A program made the position numbers and the translations under genes. Below are positions 11,051-25,400 of a stretch of 64,000 nucleotides of DNA, one piece after another. Source of the DNA: Hexactinellida sp. DTS-2022 (lineage: Eukaryota > Porifera > Hexactinellida); assembly GCA_028753945.1 (NCBI GenBank), contig JAPNXP010000002.1:12772001-12836000 (forward strand), read 5' to 3'. A model generated the notes under the pieces. That model worked only from the letters and a program-made list of their open reading frames with translations, was not told the origin of the DNA and made no database searches. The stretch's first letter is position 1. Each line of letters opens with the position of its first letter.

Positions 11051-14000
11051 CCGTAGCCTCTCTACTGAACAGAGTTTTACTAACTAAGAGCCCAAATTTT
11101 CAGGATATGTGTCTCATGGGTTACAGATGTGCACCTGGGGTTACGATTTTTTATCACACTTTTTTGGACACATTTTTGCACCTGTTTAATATTGAAACAG
11201 GAACAATAAATGGTACCCGACAATTAAATTTATATGCATTCGATAGAGAATTAAATTCTACACCTTTTCACAGTGCACGAATTTTCAAATTGTACATAGT
11301 TTGTGCCACAATTGAGTTGCAAGTTTCCTTTGTTTACTAACACTTCAGTTCAATTGAAAGTGTTAAATCTAATTCTATTGTTTCAACTCGTTATTATTAT
11401 ATTGATTCAACTTGTGAGATCGAGTAGGCTTCTATTTTCTAATTGAAAAACTAAGATTTTACATTCCTTAACAACGACAGATTATGTGATTATATTTATT
11501 TCTGCATAGAATATTCTTGAACAATGGATACATGACATATTTAATTCAAATTAATTCGCTCTCTGTTTAACTTATAGAGACGGTTCGAATTAGATTATTG
11601 GGGTTATCGAGTGCGCAGAATTCAAATATCATAGTGAAATTAAATTTAAATTAATAATAATTGCAAATAATTGAACTTAATTTATTTGCTGTACATAATA
11701 ATGGTGTTAAATAATTAATAAATTTGTTAAATATAAATACTAATTACCTAAATTTCATTAATCTCAGAGATGTTACAAGATAGAAACAAACTTTCAATTT
11801 ATCAATTGGTCCTTATGCCACGTACCACCGATACAAGTGGGTCTTGACACCATGAGGTGATGATGACATCGTCAAAAAAATGTATTTTTACAATTTTGTG
11901 AATTAAATATTTCGCATGGGTTGGTTGGAGTTGGGTGAATACCCAACACGCAGATAAAAAATGCTGAGTCATCACATATCATATTCTACTGAAACTTGAA
12001 TATCTCTAAAATGAAGCGAGCTAAATGGAAACTTCAACCACTCTAAGGGTCGTTGGCTTCTGAAACACCTTTCTGAAATAATTTAACACCTTAATAGTGA
12101 TGATGACATGGCGAAAAAAAATCCAAAATTGTAGCCTGTGCTGACAGCATGTTCCTTTGGAGGCACTATCAATAAACCACCACCAAAATATAGTGCCACC
12201 AAAGGAACATGCGTCGGCACAGGCTGCAATTTTGGATTTTTTTTATCCGTATCCTCTCCACAGAACAGAGTTATATTTACTAAGAACTGGAATTTTCAGG
12301 ACAGGTGTCTCATGGGTTACAGATGTGCACCTGGGGTCACGATTTTTTATTACATTTTTTTGGACACATTTTTGCACCTGTTTAATATTGAAACTGGAAC
12401 AATAAATAGTACCCGAAAATTAAATTTATATGCATTCGATAGAGAATTAAATTCTACACCTTTTCACAGTGCACGAATTATAAAATTGTACTTAGTTTGT
12501 GCCACATATGAGTTGCAAGTTTCCTTTGTTTACTAACACTTCAGTTCAATTGAAAGTGTTAAATCTAATTCTATTGTTTCAACTCGTTATTATTATATTG
12601 ATTCAACTTGTGAGATCGAGTAGGCTTCTATTTTCTAATTGAAAACTAAGATTGTACATTCCATAACAACGACAGATTGTGTGATTATATTTCCTTCTGC
12701 TAAAATATTATTGCACTATTAATAGACTGACGTAATTAATTATAATTAACTCAGTCAGTATATGACTTATATAGATGCTTATAATTTGTTTACTAGGGGT
12801 TATCGAGAGTGCGGAATTGAAATTTGATAACCAAATAATTAATTAATTATTCATGACAAAATAATTTAACTTAATAATTGTAAGTTGACATTGAAATTGG
12901 TGTTAAATTATTAATAATTAGTTATACTAATTAATTAAATATCATAAATCTCAGAGATCATAGAAGATAGAAACAAACTTTCAATTATCAATTGGTCCTT
13001 ATGGCACGTGCCACCTATACAAGTGGGTCTTGACACCTTGAGGTGATGATGACATCGTTAAAAAAATGTGTTTTACAATTTTGCTAATTCGATATGTAAA
13101 ATAGGTTAGTTGATGTTGGGTGATGACCCAACACTCACATAAAATATGCTGAGTCATTAGCTAATATATTCAACTCAAACTTGAATATCTCTAAAATGAA
13201 GTGAACTAAATGGAAACTTCCACCACTCTAAGGGTCGTAGCATTCTGAAACACCTTTCTGAAATAATTTAACACCTTTATAGTGATGATGAATTGGCGGA
13301 AAAAAAAAATCCAAAATTGCAGCTTGCGCCGACAGCATGTTCCTTTGGAGGCACTATCAATAAACCACCAACAAAATATAGTGCCACCAAAGGAACATGC
13401 ATCGGCACAGGCTGCAATTTTGGATTTTTATTATCCTTCCGTATCCTCTCCACAGAACAGAGTTTAATTAACTAAGAGCCCAAATTTTCAGGATATGTGT
13501 CTCATGGGTTACAGATGTGCACCTGGGGTCACGATTTTTTATTACATTTTTTGGACACATTTTTGCACCTGTTTAATATTGAAACAGGAACAATAAATAG
13601 TACCCGAAAATTAAATTTATATGCATTCGATAGAGAATTAAATTTTACACCTTTTCACAGTCCCCACGAATTTTCAAATTGTACTTAGTTTGTGCCACAA
13701 TTGAGTTGCAAGTTTCCTTTGTTTACTAACACTTCAGTACAATTGAAAGTGTTAAATCTAATTCTATTGTTTCAACTCGTTATTATTATATTGATTCAAC
13801 TTGTGAGATCGAGTAGGCTTCTAATTTCTAATTGAAAAAAAAGATTATATATTTCATAACAACGACAGATTATGTCATTATATTTACTTCTGCGAGAATA
13901 TTATTGCACTGCTAATATACTGACGTAATTAATTATAATTAATTCAGTCAGTATATGACTTATATAGATGCTCCCAATTTGTTTATTAGGGGTTATCGAG

Positions 14001-17000
14001 TGTGCGGAATTGAAATTTGATAGCCAAATTAATTAATTAATTATTTATGACAAAATAATTAAACTTAATAAATATAAGTTGACATTGAAATTGGTGTTAA
14101 ATTATAAATATTATTAATAATTATTTATACTAATTAATTAAATATCATAAATCTCAAAGATCATAGAAGATAGAAACAAACTTTCAATTTATCAATTGGT
14201 CTTTATGGTACGTACCACCTATGCAAGTGGGTCTTGACACCTTGAGGTGATGATGACATCGTCAAAAAAATGTATTTTTACAATTTTGTTAATTCGATTT
14301 TTAAAATGGGTTAGTTGATGTTGGGTGATGACCCAACACTCACATAAAAAATGCTGAGTCATCAGCTATTATATTCTACTCAAACTTGAATATCTCTAAA
14401 ATGAAGTGAACTAAATGGAAACTTCCACCACTCTAAGGGTCGATGCCTTCTGAAACACCTTTCTGAAATAATTTAACACCTTCATAGTGATGTTGACAAG
14501 GCGAAAAAAAATCCAAAATTTCAGCCTGTGCCGACAGCATGTTCCTTTGGAGGCACTATCAATAAACCACCACCAAGATATTTTGCCACCAAGGGAACAT
14601 GCGTCGGCACAGGCTGCAATTTTGGATTTTTATTATTATTATTCTTCCGTAGCCACTCCACAGAACAGAGTTTTATCAACTAAGAGCCCAAATTTTTAGG
14701 ATGGGTGTCTCATGGGTTACAGATGTGCACCTGGGGTTACGATTTTTGATTAAATTTTTTGGACACATCTTTAACACCTTTCAAAATTTGTCTTCTCAAT
14801 AACTCAAAATATGTTTTAATAAACCCCAAAATTTTATTTAATATTTAGATTCATCTTAAAATTATGCGTCTGATGGGAGAAGAAAATTTGCTAAAATTGG
14901 TTTAATTTCTGCCATAAATGAGGGTTGAAATTCATGGGTTTACTCAACACTTCAATTTCAATAAAACTGTGAAATCTAATTCCATTGTTTTAACTTGTAA
15001 TAATTATATTGATTTAACTTGTTAAATCCTACTCTATTGATTCAACTTGCGATAATTAAATTGATTCAACTTATAAATTCCAGCTGGCTTCTATTTAATT
15101 GTAGCATTACTATACAATGGATTAAATTAAATTAATTTATATAAGGAATTTGTTGACTTTACTCAACTCACCGTGGATAACATTGCTAAAATAAATAACT
15201 AATAATTTAATTTATTATCAATAAGTAATGAATGAATGGCTTTAAACTAAAGATGGTTTAATATAGAACCGTTAAGATTTTACATTCCACAACATCGACA
15301 GATTAAGTGATTATATTTATTTCGGCGAGAATATTCTTTTTGCACAATTAATGTACTGACATAATTTATTATAATAAATTCCTTTTGTATTTAACTTATA
15401 GAATTTTCCAATTGGATTATTGGGGTTATCGAGTGCGCTGAATTCAAATATGATAGTGAAATTCGATTTAAATTAATAATAAGTGCAAATAATTGAACTT
15501 TATTTATTTTGCTGTACATAATATTGGTGTTAAATTATTAATTTATTAATTAAATATTTATACTAATTAGGTAAATTTCATTAATCTCAGAGATGATACA
15601 AGATCGAAACAAACTTTCAATTTATCAAATGGTCCTTATGCCACGTACCACCTATGCAAGTGGGTCTTGACACCTTGAGGTGATGATGACATCGTCAAAA
15701 AAATGTATTTTTACAATTTTGTTAATTCGATTTTTAAAATGGGTTAGTTGATGTTGGGTGATGACCCAACACTCACATAAAAAATGCTGAGTCATCAGCT
15801 ATTATATTCTACTCAAACTTGAATATCTCTAAAATGAAGTGAACTAAATGGAAACTTCCACCACTCTAAGGGTCGATGTCTTCTGTAACACCTTTTGAAA
15901 TAATTTAACACCTTCATAGTGATGATGACATGGCGAAAAAAAATCCAAAATTGCAGCCTGCGCCGACAGCATGTTCTTTTGGAGGCACTATCAATAAACA
16001 ACCAACAAAATATAGTGCCACCAAAGGAACATGCGTCGGCACAGGGTGCAATTTTGGATTTTTGTTTTTCTCCGTAGACGGTGCCCTGGCCACACCTTTA
16101 TACATAGAGAGCTGAAACTTGGCATGTAGGTGCGATGGGACCGTCTAATTTGCCCCTGGGGTTACGAATTTTGATCAAATTATTTTAACACCTATTTAAA
16201 CTAGTTATGGCTCATAAAATGAAATAATTATTTTTGAGCTTGATAAATTTTACATGTACGGATAGAGAATTAAATTCTACACCTTTTCACAGTACACAAA
16301 TTTTGAAATTGGGTTTCGTTTGTGCCACAATTAAGTTGCAAGTGTCCTTTGTTTACTAACACTTCAGTTCAATTGAAAGTGTTAAATCTAATTCCATTGT
16401 TTCAACTTGTAATAATTATATTGATTCAACCTGTGAGATCTAGTAGGCTTCTATTTTCTAATTGAAACCTAAGATTTTACATTCCACAACAACGACAGAT
16501 TAAGTGATTATATATATTTCTGCGAGAATATTCTTGCACAATTACTGTACTGACGTAATTTATTATAATTCATACATTCTGTATTTAACTTATAGACGGT
16601 TCCAATTAGATTATTGGGGTTATCGAGTGCGTGGAATTCAAATATTATAGTGAAATTCAATTTAAATTATTATTAATTGCAAATATTTGAACTTAATTTA
16701 TATTGCTGTATATAATAATGGTGTTAAATAATTAATACATTAAACAAATTTTTATACTAATTAGCTAAATATCATAAATCTCAGAGATCATAGAAGATAG
16801 AAACAAACTTTCAATTTATCAATTGGTCCTTATGGCACGTGCCACCTATACAAGTGGGCCTTGACACCTTGAGGTGATGATGACATCGCTAAAAAAATGT
16901 GTTTTTACAATTTTGTTAATTCGATATTTAAAATGGGTTAGTTGATGTTGGGTGATGACCCAACACTCACATAAAAAATGCTGAGTCATCAGCTATTATA

Positions 17001-17257
17001 TTCTACTCAAACTTGAATATCTCTAAAATGAAGTGAACTAAATGGAAACTTCCACCACTCTAAGGGTCGATGCCTTGTGTAACACCTTTTTGAAATAATT
17101 TGACACCTTCATAGTGATGATGACATGGCGAAAAAAAAATCCAAAATTGCAGCATGTGCCGAGTACATGTTCCTTTGGAGGCACTATCAATAAGCCACCA
17201 TCAAAATATAGTGCCACCAAAGGAACATGCGTCGGCACAGGCTGCAATTTTGGATTT

Positions 17258-17312
17258 TTTACTGTGCCGACTATACTATAGTATAGTGGCCCAGTTCTAA
17301 TCTTATTGCCTT
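17258..17312 (+). repeat. Single minisatellite copy beside a hairpin
   Basis: One copy of CTGTGCCGACTATACTATAG...GTGGCCCAG lies immediately 3' of the hairpin that starts near 17140, at the place where other units have only a short TTATTATTATT run. Confidence 0.88.
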
Positions 17313-19045
17313 TATTGTATATTATTATTATTCTTTCTTCGTAGACGGTGCCCTGGGCACACCTATATACATAGAGGGCTGAAACTTGGCATGTAGATTC
17401 GGAGTCGACGTCTAATTTGCACCTGGGGTTACGATTTTGTATTAACAAATTTTTGACACATGTTTAACTCCTTTCAAAATTTGTCTGGTCCATAACTCAA
17501 AAATTGTTTTACTAAACCCCAAAATTTTATCTCACATTTGGATTCACCATAAAACTCTGCGTCTGATGGGAGAAGAAAATTTGTTAAAATTGGTTTAATT
17601 TATGCCATAAATGGGGGTTGAAATTCCTTTGTTTACTCGCACTTCAGTTTCAATGAAACTGTGAAATCTAATTCCATTGTTTCAACTTGTAATAATTAAA
17701 TTGATTTAACTTGTTAAATCTTACTCTATTGTTTCAACTTGCGATAATTAAATTGATTCAACTTATAAATTCCAGCTGGCTTCTATTTAATTCTAGTATT
17801 ACTATACAATGGATTAAATAAAATATAATAATATAAGGAATTTGTAGACTAAACTCAAATCACCGTGGATAACATTGCTGAAATAACTAACTAATAATAT
17901 AATTTATTATCAATACATAATGAATGAATGGCATTAAACTCTTGATGGTTTATGATAGAAACTAACTTTCAAATTAATCTACCATTCCTTGTGACTCGGA
18001 CCAATTAACAAATGGTTCTTGAAACCTTGAGGCGTTGATGACTTGGCGAAAAAAAATCCAAAATTGCAGCCTGTGCCGACAGCATGTTCCTTTGGAGGCA
18101 CTATCAATAAACCACCAACAAAATATAGTGCCACCAAAGGTACATGCGTCGGCACAGTCTGCAATTTTGGATATTATTATTATTATTTTTTCTCCGTAGA
18201 CGGTGTCCTGGCCACACCATTATACATTGAGGGCTGAAACTTGGCATGTAGGTGCGATGGGACCGTCTAATTTGCACCTGGGGTTACGATTTTTGATTAA
18301 GAAATTTTTGACACATCTTTAACACCCTTCAAATTTTGTCTGGACCATAACTCAAAATATGTTTTACTAAACCCCCAAATATTATTTCACATTTGGATTC
18401 GCCATAAAATTTTGCGTCTGATGGGAGAACTAATTTTTCAATAAAGGGGTCAATTTCTGCCATAAATTGGGTTTGAAATTTCTTTGTTTACTCACACTTC
18501 AATTTCAGTAAATTGTTAAATCTAATTCTATTGTTTCAACTTGTAATAATTATATTGATTTAACTTGTTAAATCCTACTCTAGTGATTCAACTTGCGATA
18601 ATTATATTGATTTAACTTATAAATTCCAGCTGGCTTCTATTTAATTATAGTATTACTATACAATTGATTAAATAAAATAATATAATACAAGGAATTTGTT
18701 GACTCAACTCAACCAACCATGGATAACATTGCTAAAATAAATTACTAATAATATAACATATTATCAATACATAATGAATGAATGGCATTAAACTCAAGAT
18801 GGTTTATGATAGAAACTTACTTCAAATTTATCTACCGTTCCTTGTGACTCCGACCAATTAACAAATGGTGCTTCACACCTTGGACGTTGATGACTTAGCG
18901 AAAGAAAATCCAAAATTGCAGCTTGTGCCGACAGCATGTTCCTTTGGAGGCACTATCAATAAACCACCACCAAAATATAGTGCCACCAAAGGAACATGCG
19001 TCGGCACAGGCTGCAATTTTGGATTTTTATTATTATTATTATTAT

Positions 19046-19306
19046 TACTGCGCCGACTATACTATAGTATTGTGGCCCAGTTCTAATCTTACTGCCTTTA
19101 TTGTATATTATTATTATTACTGTGCCGACTATACTATAGTATAGTGGCCCAGTATTGGAATCACTGCCTTTATTACTGTGCCGACTATACTATAGTATAG
19201 TGGCCCAGTACTGGAATCACTGCCTTTATTATTTTTATTATTTTTACTGTGCCGACTATACTATAGTATAGTGGCCCAGTTCTAATCTTACTGCCTTTAA
19301 TATTTA
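19046..19306 (+). repeat. Minisatellite, four copies, beside a hairpin
   Basis: Four copies of the palindromic unit separated by TATTATTATTA spacers, starting right after the hairpin at 18907-19029 and ending just before CTCCGTAGACGGTGCC. This is the same position inside the unit as at 17258, so the minisatellite grows at a fixed internal site. Confidence 0.92.
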
Positions 19307-21822
19307 TATTTTTTCTCCGTAGACGGTGCCCTGGCCAGAGCTTTATACATTGAGGGCTGAAACTTGGCATGTAGGTTTGGATTGACCGTCTAATTTGCAC
19401 CTGGGGTACGATTTTTCATCAAATAATTTTAACACCTATTTAAACTAATTATGGCTCATTACATGAAATAATTAAAATTGAGCTTGATAAAATTTACATG
19501 TACGGATAGAGAATTAAATTCTACACCTTTTCACAGTGCACGAATTTTTAAATTGGGTTTAGTTAGTGCCACAATAGAGTTGCAAGTTTCCTTTGTTTAC
19601 TAACACTTCAGTTCAATTGAAAGTGATAAATCTAATTCTATCGTTTCAACTTGTAATAATTATATTGATTCAACTTGTGAGATCGAGTAGGCTTCTATTT
19701 TCTAATTGAAGACTAAGATTAAATATTTCATAACAACGACAGATTATGTGATTGTATTTATTTCTGCGGGAATATTATTGCACTGTTAATATACTGAAAT
19801 AATTAATTCTAATTAATTCAGTCAGTATATGACTTATATAGATGCTTCCAATTTGTTTATTAGGGGTTATCGAGTGTGCGGAATTGAAATGTGGTAGCCA
19901 AATTAATTAATTAATTATTTATGACAAAATAATTGAACTTATTAATTGTAAGTAAACATTGAAATTGGTGTTATATTATAAATAATATAAATAATTATTT
20001 ATACTAATTTATTAAATATCATGAATATCAGAGATTATAGAAGATAGAAACAAACTTTAAATTTATCAATTGGTCCTTATGACACGTGCCACCTATACAA
20101 GTGGGTCTTGACACTTTGAGGTGATGATGACATCGCTAAAAAAATGTGTTTTTATAATTTTGTTAATTCAGTATTTAAAGTGGGTCAGTTGATGTTGGAT
20201 GATGACCCAACAATCACATAAAAAATGCTGAGTCATCAGCTATTATATTCTACTCATACTTGAATATCTCTAAAATGAAGTGAACTAAATGGAAACTTCC
20301 ACCACTCTAAGGGTCTATGCCTTCTGTAACACCTTTTTGAAATAATTTAACACCTTCATAGTGATGATGACATGGCGGAAAAAAAATCCAAAATTGCAGC
20401 TTGTGCCGACAGCATGTTCCTTTGGAGGCACTATCAATAAACTACCATCAAAATATAGTGCCACCAAAGGAACATGCGTCGGCACAGCTGCAATTTTGGA
20501 TTTTTATTTTTATTATTTCTCCGTAGACGGTACGCTGCCCTCCCCTTTCTACATTAAGGGCTAATATTTGGCATGTAGGTGCGGAGTGACCGTCTAATTT
20601 GCACCTGGGGTTACGATTTTCGTTCAAATTTTCTTAACACCTATTTAATCTAATTATACTTCATAACATTAAATAATAATTAGTGAGCTTCATAAAATTT
20701 ACATATTTGGATAGAGAATTAAATTCTACACCTTTTCACAGTGCACGAATTTTCAAATTGGGCTCAGATTGTGCCACGATAGAGTTTCAAATTTCCTTTG
20801 TTTACACACACTTCAATTTCAGTAAACTGTTAAATCTAATTCTATTGTTTCAACTTGTAATAATTATATTGATTTCACTTGTTAAATCTTAACTCTATTG
20901 TTTCAACTTAAGATAAATATATTGATTCAACTTATAAATTCCAGCTGGCTTCTATTTAATTGTAGTATCACTAGACAATGGATTAAATTAAATAATATAA
21001 TATAAGGAATTTGTTGACTCAACTCAACCAACCGTGGATAACATTGCTAAAATAAATTACTACTAATATATTTTATTATCAATACAAAATGAATGAATGG
21101 CAATAAACTCTAGATGGTTTATGATAGAAACAAACTTCAAATTCAACAATCGTTCCTTGTGACTCCGACCACTTAACAAATGGTTCTTCACACCTTGGGC
21201 GTTGATGACTTGGCGAAAAAAAATCCAAAATTGCAGCCTGCGCCCGACAGTATTTTCCTTTGGAGGCACTATCAATAAACCACCAACAAAATATAGTGCC
21301 ACCAAAGGAACATGCGTCGGCACAGGCTGCAATTTTGGATTTTTTATTATTATTAATATTATTATCATTATTTCTCCGTAGACGGTACCCTGCACTCACC
21401 TTTATACATTAAGGGCTAATATTTGGCATGTAGGTGCGGAGTGACCGTCTAATTTGCACCTGGGGTTACGATTTCCGTTCAAAATTTCTTAACACCTATT
21501 TAATCTAATTAAACCTCATAACATTAAATAATAAATAGTGAGCTTGATAAAATTTGCATATTTGGATAGAGAATTAAATTCTACACCTTTTCACAGTACA
21601 CGAATTTTCAAATTGGGCTTAATTTGTGCCACAATTGAATTGAAAATTTCTTTTGTTTACTCACACTTCAATTTCAGTAAAACTGTTAAATCTAATTCTA
21701 TTGTTTCAACTTGTAGCAATTATATTGATTTAACTTGTTAAATCTTACTCTATTGATTCAACTCGCGATAATTATATTGATTCAACTTATAAATTCCAGC
21801 TGGCTTCTATTTAATTGTAGTA

Positions 21823-22009
21823 CAATAGATCCTCTGAACAACGGACACCTTGGGACCGGAACAGTTGTCCGTTATTTAGAGGTTGTCCGCTATTTAGAGG
21901 TTGCTTTTCTATTAGACATATGCTAAATAAATAAATCCGTACCACGAGGGTTGTCCGTTATTTAGAGGTTGTCCGCTATTTGGAGTGTCCGTTATGGGAG
22001 GCTCCACTG
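21823..22009. mobile_element. pogo-like MITE with verified TA target
   Basis: A 187-bp element starting CAATAGATCCTC and ending GAGGCTCCACTG, flanked by TA. Sister repeat units read TTGTAGTATTACTATACAAT without it, so the empty site is known and the TA duplication is confirmed. The interior repeats TTGTCCGTTATTTAGAGGTT and TGTCCGCTATTTAGAGG. Typical of short pogo/Tigger-like elements. Confidence 0.92.
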
Positions 22010-22249
22010 TATTACTATACAATGGATTAAATAAAATCTAATAATAAAAGGAATTTATTGACTTTACTCAAATCACCGTGGATAACATTGCTAAAATAAA
22101 TAACTAATAATATAATCTATTTTCAATACAAAATGAATGAATGACATTAAACTCAAGATGGTTTGTGATAGAAACAAACTTCAAATTTATCAACCGTTCC
22201 TTGTTGCTCGGATCTATTAACAAATGGATCATGACACCTTGAGACGTGA

Positions 22250-22461
22250 CAGTGATGGATCTAGACTTTCACTTCAGGGGGGGGTTAACGAAGTCCAATT
22301 GAAGTCAGGGGGGGGGGGGTAATTTACATTTCGCTATAGTTAATTTAACCCCCCCCCTGAGAGGGGGGTCAGAAAAAATCTCAGGGGGGTCTTTTTTCTC
22401 AAAAAATAATTTCAGGGGGGGGCTAACCCCCCCCCTGAGGGGGGGTATAGATGAAACCCTG
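22250..22461. mobile_element. Insertion with long G and C runs
   Basis: About 212 bp absent from sister units. It starts CAGTGATGGATCTAG and ends AAACCCTG. Flanking 8-mers AGACGTGA and AACGTTGA match at six of eight positions, suggesting an aged hAT-like duplication. The interior has four or more runs of 6-10 G or C, including AACCCCCCCCC and GGGGGGGTC in inverted arrangement, able to form strong hairpins or quadruplexes. Homopolymer lengths may be uncertain in assembly. Confidence 0.65.
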
Positions 22462-25400
22462 AACGTTGATGACATGGCGAAAAAAATCCAAAATTGCAGA
22501 TGTGCTGACAGCATGTTCCTTTGGAGGCACTTTCAATAAACCACCAACAAGATATAGTGCCACCAAAAGAACATGCGTCGGCACAGCTGCAATTTTTGAT
22601 TTTTTTTTCTCCGTAGCAGGTGCCCTGGCCACACCTATATACATAGAGGGCTGAAACTTGGCATGAAGGTTCGGAGTCGACGTCTAATTTGCACCTGGGG
22701 TTACGATTTTTGATTAACAAATTTTGGACACATCTTTAACACCTTTCAAAATTTGTCTGGTCCATAACTCAAAATATGTTTTAATAAACCCCAAAATTTT
22801 ATTTCATATTTAGATTCATCTTAAAATTCTGCGTCTGATGGGAGAAGAAGATTTGTTAAAATTGGTTTAATTTCTGCCATAAATGGGGGCTGAAATTTCT
22901 TTGTTTACTCAACACTTCAATTTCAATAAAACTGTTAAATCTAATTCTATTATTTCAACTTGTAATAATTATATTGATTTAACTTGTTAAATCTTACTCT
23001 ATTGTTTCAATTTGCGATAAATATATTGATTCAACTTATAAATTCCAGCTGGCTTCTATTTAATTGTAGTATTACTATACAATGGATTAAATTTAATAAT
23101 ATAATATAAGGAATTTGTTGACTTAATTCAACTCAACCGTGGATAACATTGCTAAAATAAATTACTAATAATATAATTTATTATCAATACATAATGGATT
23201 AATGGCATTAAACTCTAGATGGTTTATGATAGAAACAAACTTCAAATTCAACAATCGTTCCTTGTGACTCCGACCAAATAACAAATGGTTCTTGACACCT
23301 TGGGCGTTGATGACTTGGCGAAAAAAATCCAAAATTGCAGCTTGTGCCGACAGCATGTTCCTTTGGAGGCACTATCAATAAACAACCAACAAAATATAGT
23401 GCCACCAAAGGAACATGCGTCGGCACAGGCTGCAATTTTGGATTTTTATTTTTATTTTTATTTTTATTTTTTCTCCGTAGACGGTGTCCTGGCCAGAGCT
23501 TTATAGTTGATGGGCTGAAACTTGGCATGTAGGTGCGTATGGACCGTCTAATTTGCACCTGGGGTTACGATTTTTGATTAACGAATTTTTGACACATCTT
23601 TAACACCTTTCAAAATTTGTCTGGTCCATCACTCAAAATATGTTTTACTAAACCCCCAAATTTTATTTCACATTTGAATTCACCATAAAATTCTGCGTCT
23701 GATGGGAGAGGAATATTTTCAAAGATATGTTTAATTTCTGCCATAAATGGGGTTTGAAATTTCTTTGTTTACTCACACTTCAATTTCAGTAAAAGTGTTG
23801 AATCTAATTCTATTGTTTCAACTTGTAATAATTATATTGATTTAACTTGTTAAATCTTACTCTATTGTTTCAACTTGAGATAAATATATTGATTCAACTT
23901 ATAAATTCCAGCTGGCTTCTATTTAATTGTAGTATTACTATACAATGGATTAAATATAATAATATAATATAAGGAATTTGTTGACTTAACTCACTCACCG
24001 TGGATAACATTGCTAAAATAAATAAGTAATAATATAATTTATTATCAATACATAATGAATGAATGGCATTAAACTCAAGATGGTTTATGATAGAACTGTT
24101 AAGATTTTACATTCCACAACTACGACAGATTAAGTGATTATATTTATTTCGGCGAGAATATTCTTGCGCAATTAATGTACTGACGTAATTAATTATAATT
24201 AATTCCTTTTGTATTTAACTTATAGACGGTTCCAATTGGATTATTGGGGTTATCGAGTACGTAGAATTCAAATTTTATAAAGAAATTCAATTTATATTAA
24301 TAATAATTGCAAATAATTGAACTTAATTTATTTTGCTGTATATAATAATGGTGTTAAATAATTATAAATTAATTAAATATTTATACTAATTACCTAATTT
24401 CATTAATTTCAGAGATGATTCAAGATAGAAACAAACTTTCAATTTATCAATTGGTCCTTATGGCACGTGCCACCTATACAAGTGGGTCCTGACACCTTGA
24501 GGTGATTATGACATCGTCAAAAAAATGTGTTTTTACAATTTTGTTAATTCGATATTTAAAATGGGTTAGTTGATGTTGGGTGATGACCCAACACTCAAAT
24601 AAAAAATGTTGAGTCATCAGCTATTATATTCTACTCATACTTGAATATCTCTAAAATGAAGTGAACTAAATGGAAACTTCCAACACTCTAAGGGTAGATG
24701 CCTTCAGTAACAACTTTTTGAAATAATTTAACACCTTCATAGTGATGATGACAATGCGAAAAAAAATCCAAAATTGCAGCCTGTGCCGACAGCATGTTCC
24801 TTTCGAGGCACTATCAATAAACCACCACCAAAATATAGTGCCACCAAAGGAACATGCGTCGGCACAGGCTGCAATTTTGGATTTTTATTATTTTTTTTTC
24901 CCCGTAGACGGTGCCCTGGCCAGAGCTTTTTAGTTGATGGGCTTAACATTTGCATATAGGTGCGATGGGACCGTCTAATTTGCTCCTGGTGTTACGATTT
25001 TTGATTAACAAATTTTGGACACAATTTTAACACTTTTCAAAATTTGTCTGGTCCATAACTCAAAAAATGTTTACTAAACCCCTAAATTTTATTTCATTTT
25101 TGGATTCATCATAAAGTTCTGCGTCTGATGGGTTGAGAAAATTTTCAATAAATGGTTTAATTTCTGCCATAAATGGGGGTTGAAATTTCTTTCTTTACTC
25201 ACACTTCAATTTCAGAAAAAGTGTTATATCTAATTCTATTGATTCAACTTGTAATAATTCTATTGATTTAACTTGTTAAATCCTACTCTAGTGATTCAAC
25301 TTGCGATAATTATATTGATTTAACTTATGAATTCCAGCTGGCTTCTATTTAATTCTAGTATTACTATACAATGGATTAAATATAATATAATAATATAAGG

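Noticed and set aside
12138-12536. Many short ORFs with VPTHVPLVALYF, ACSFGGTINKPP or GTGCNFGF peptides across 3-37 kb
   Set aside because: They are translations of the macrosatellite hairpin in several frames and both strands. The peptides recur because the DNA hairpin recurs, and the flanks of each ORF differ in frame from unit to unit.
13150-13165. CTGATGACTCAGC-like words (inverse of GCTGAGTCATTAGC and GCTGAGTCATCAGC) in long units as further hammerheads
   Set aside because: The GAAA box, stem II closure and cleavage triplet are missing, so only the CTGATGA word is shared.
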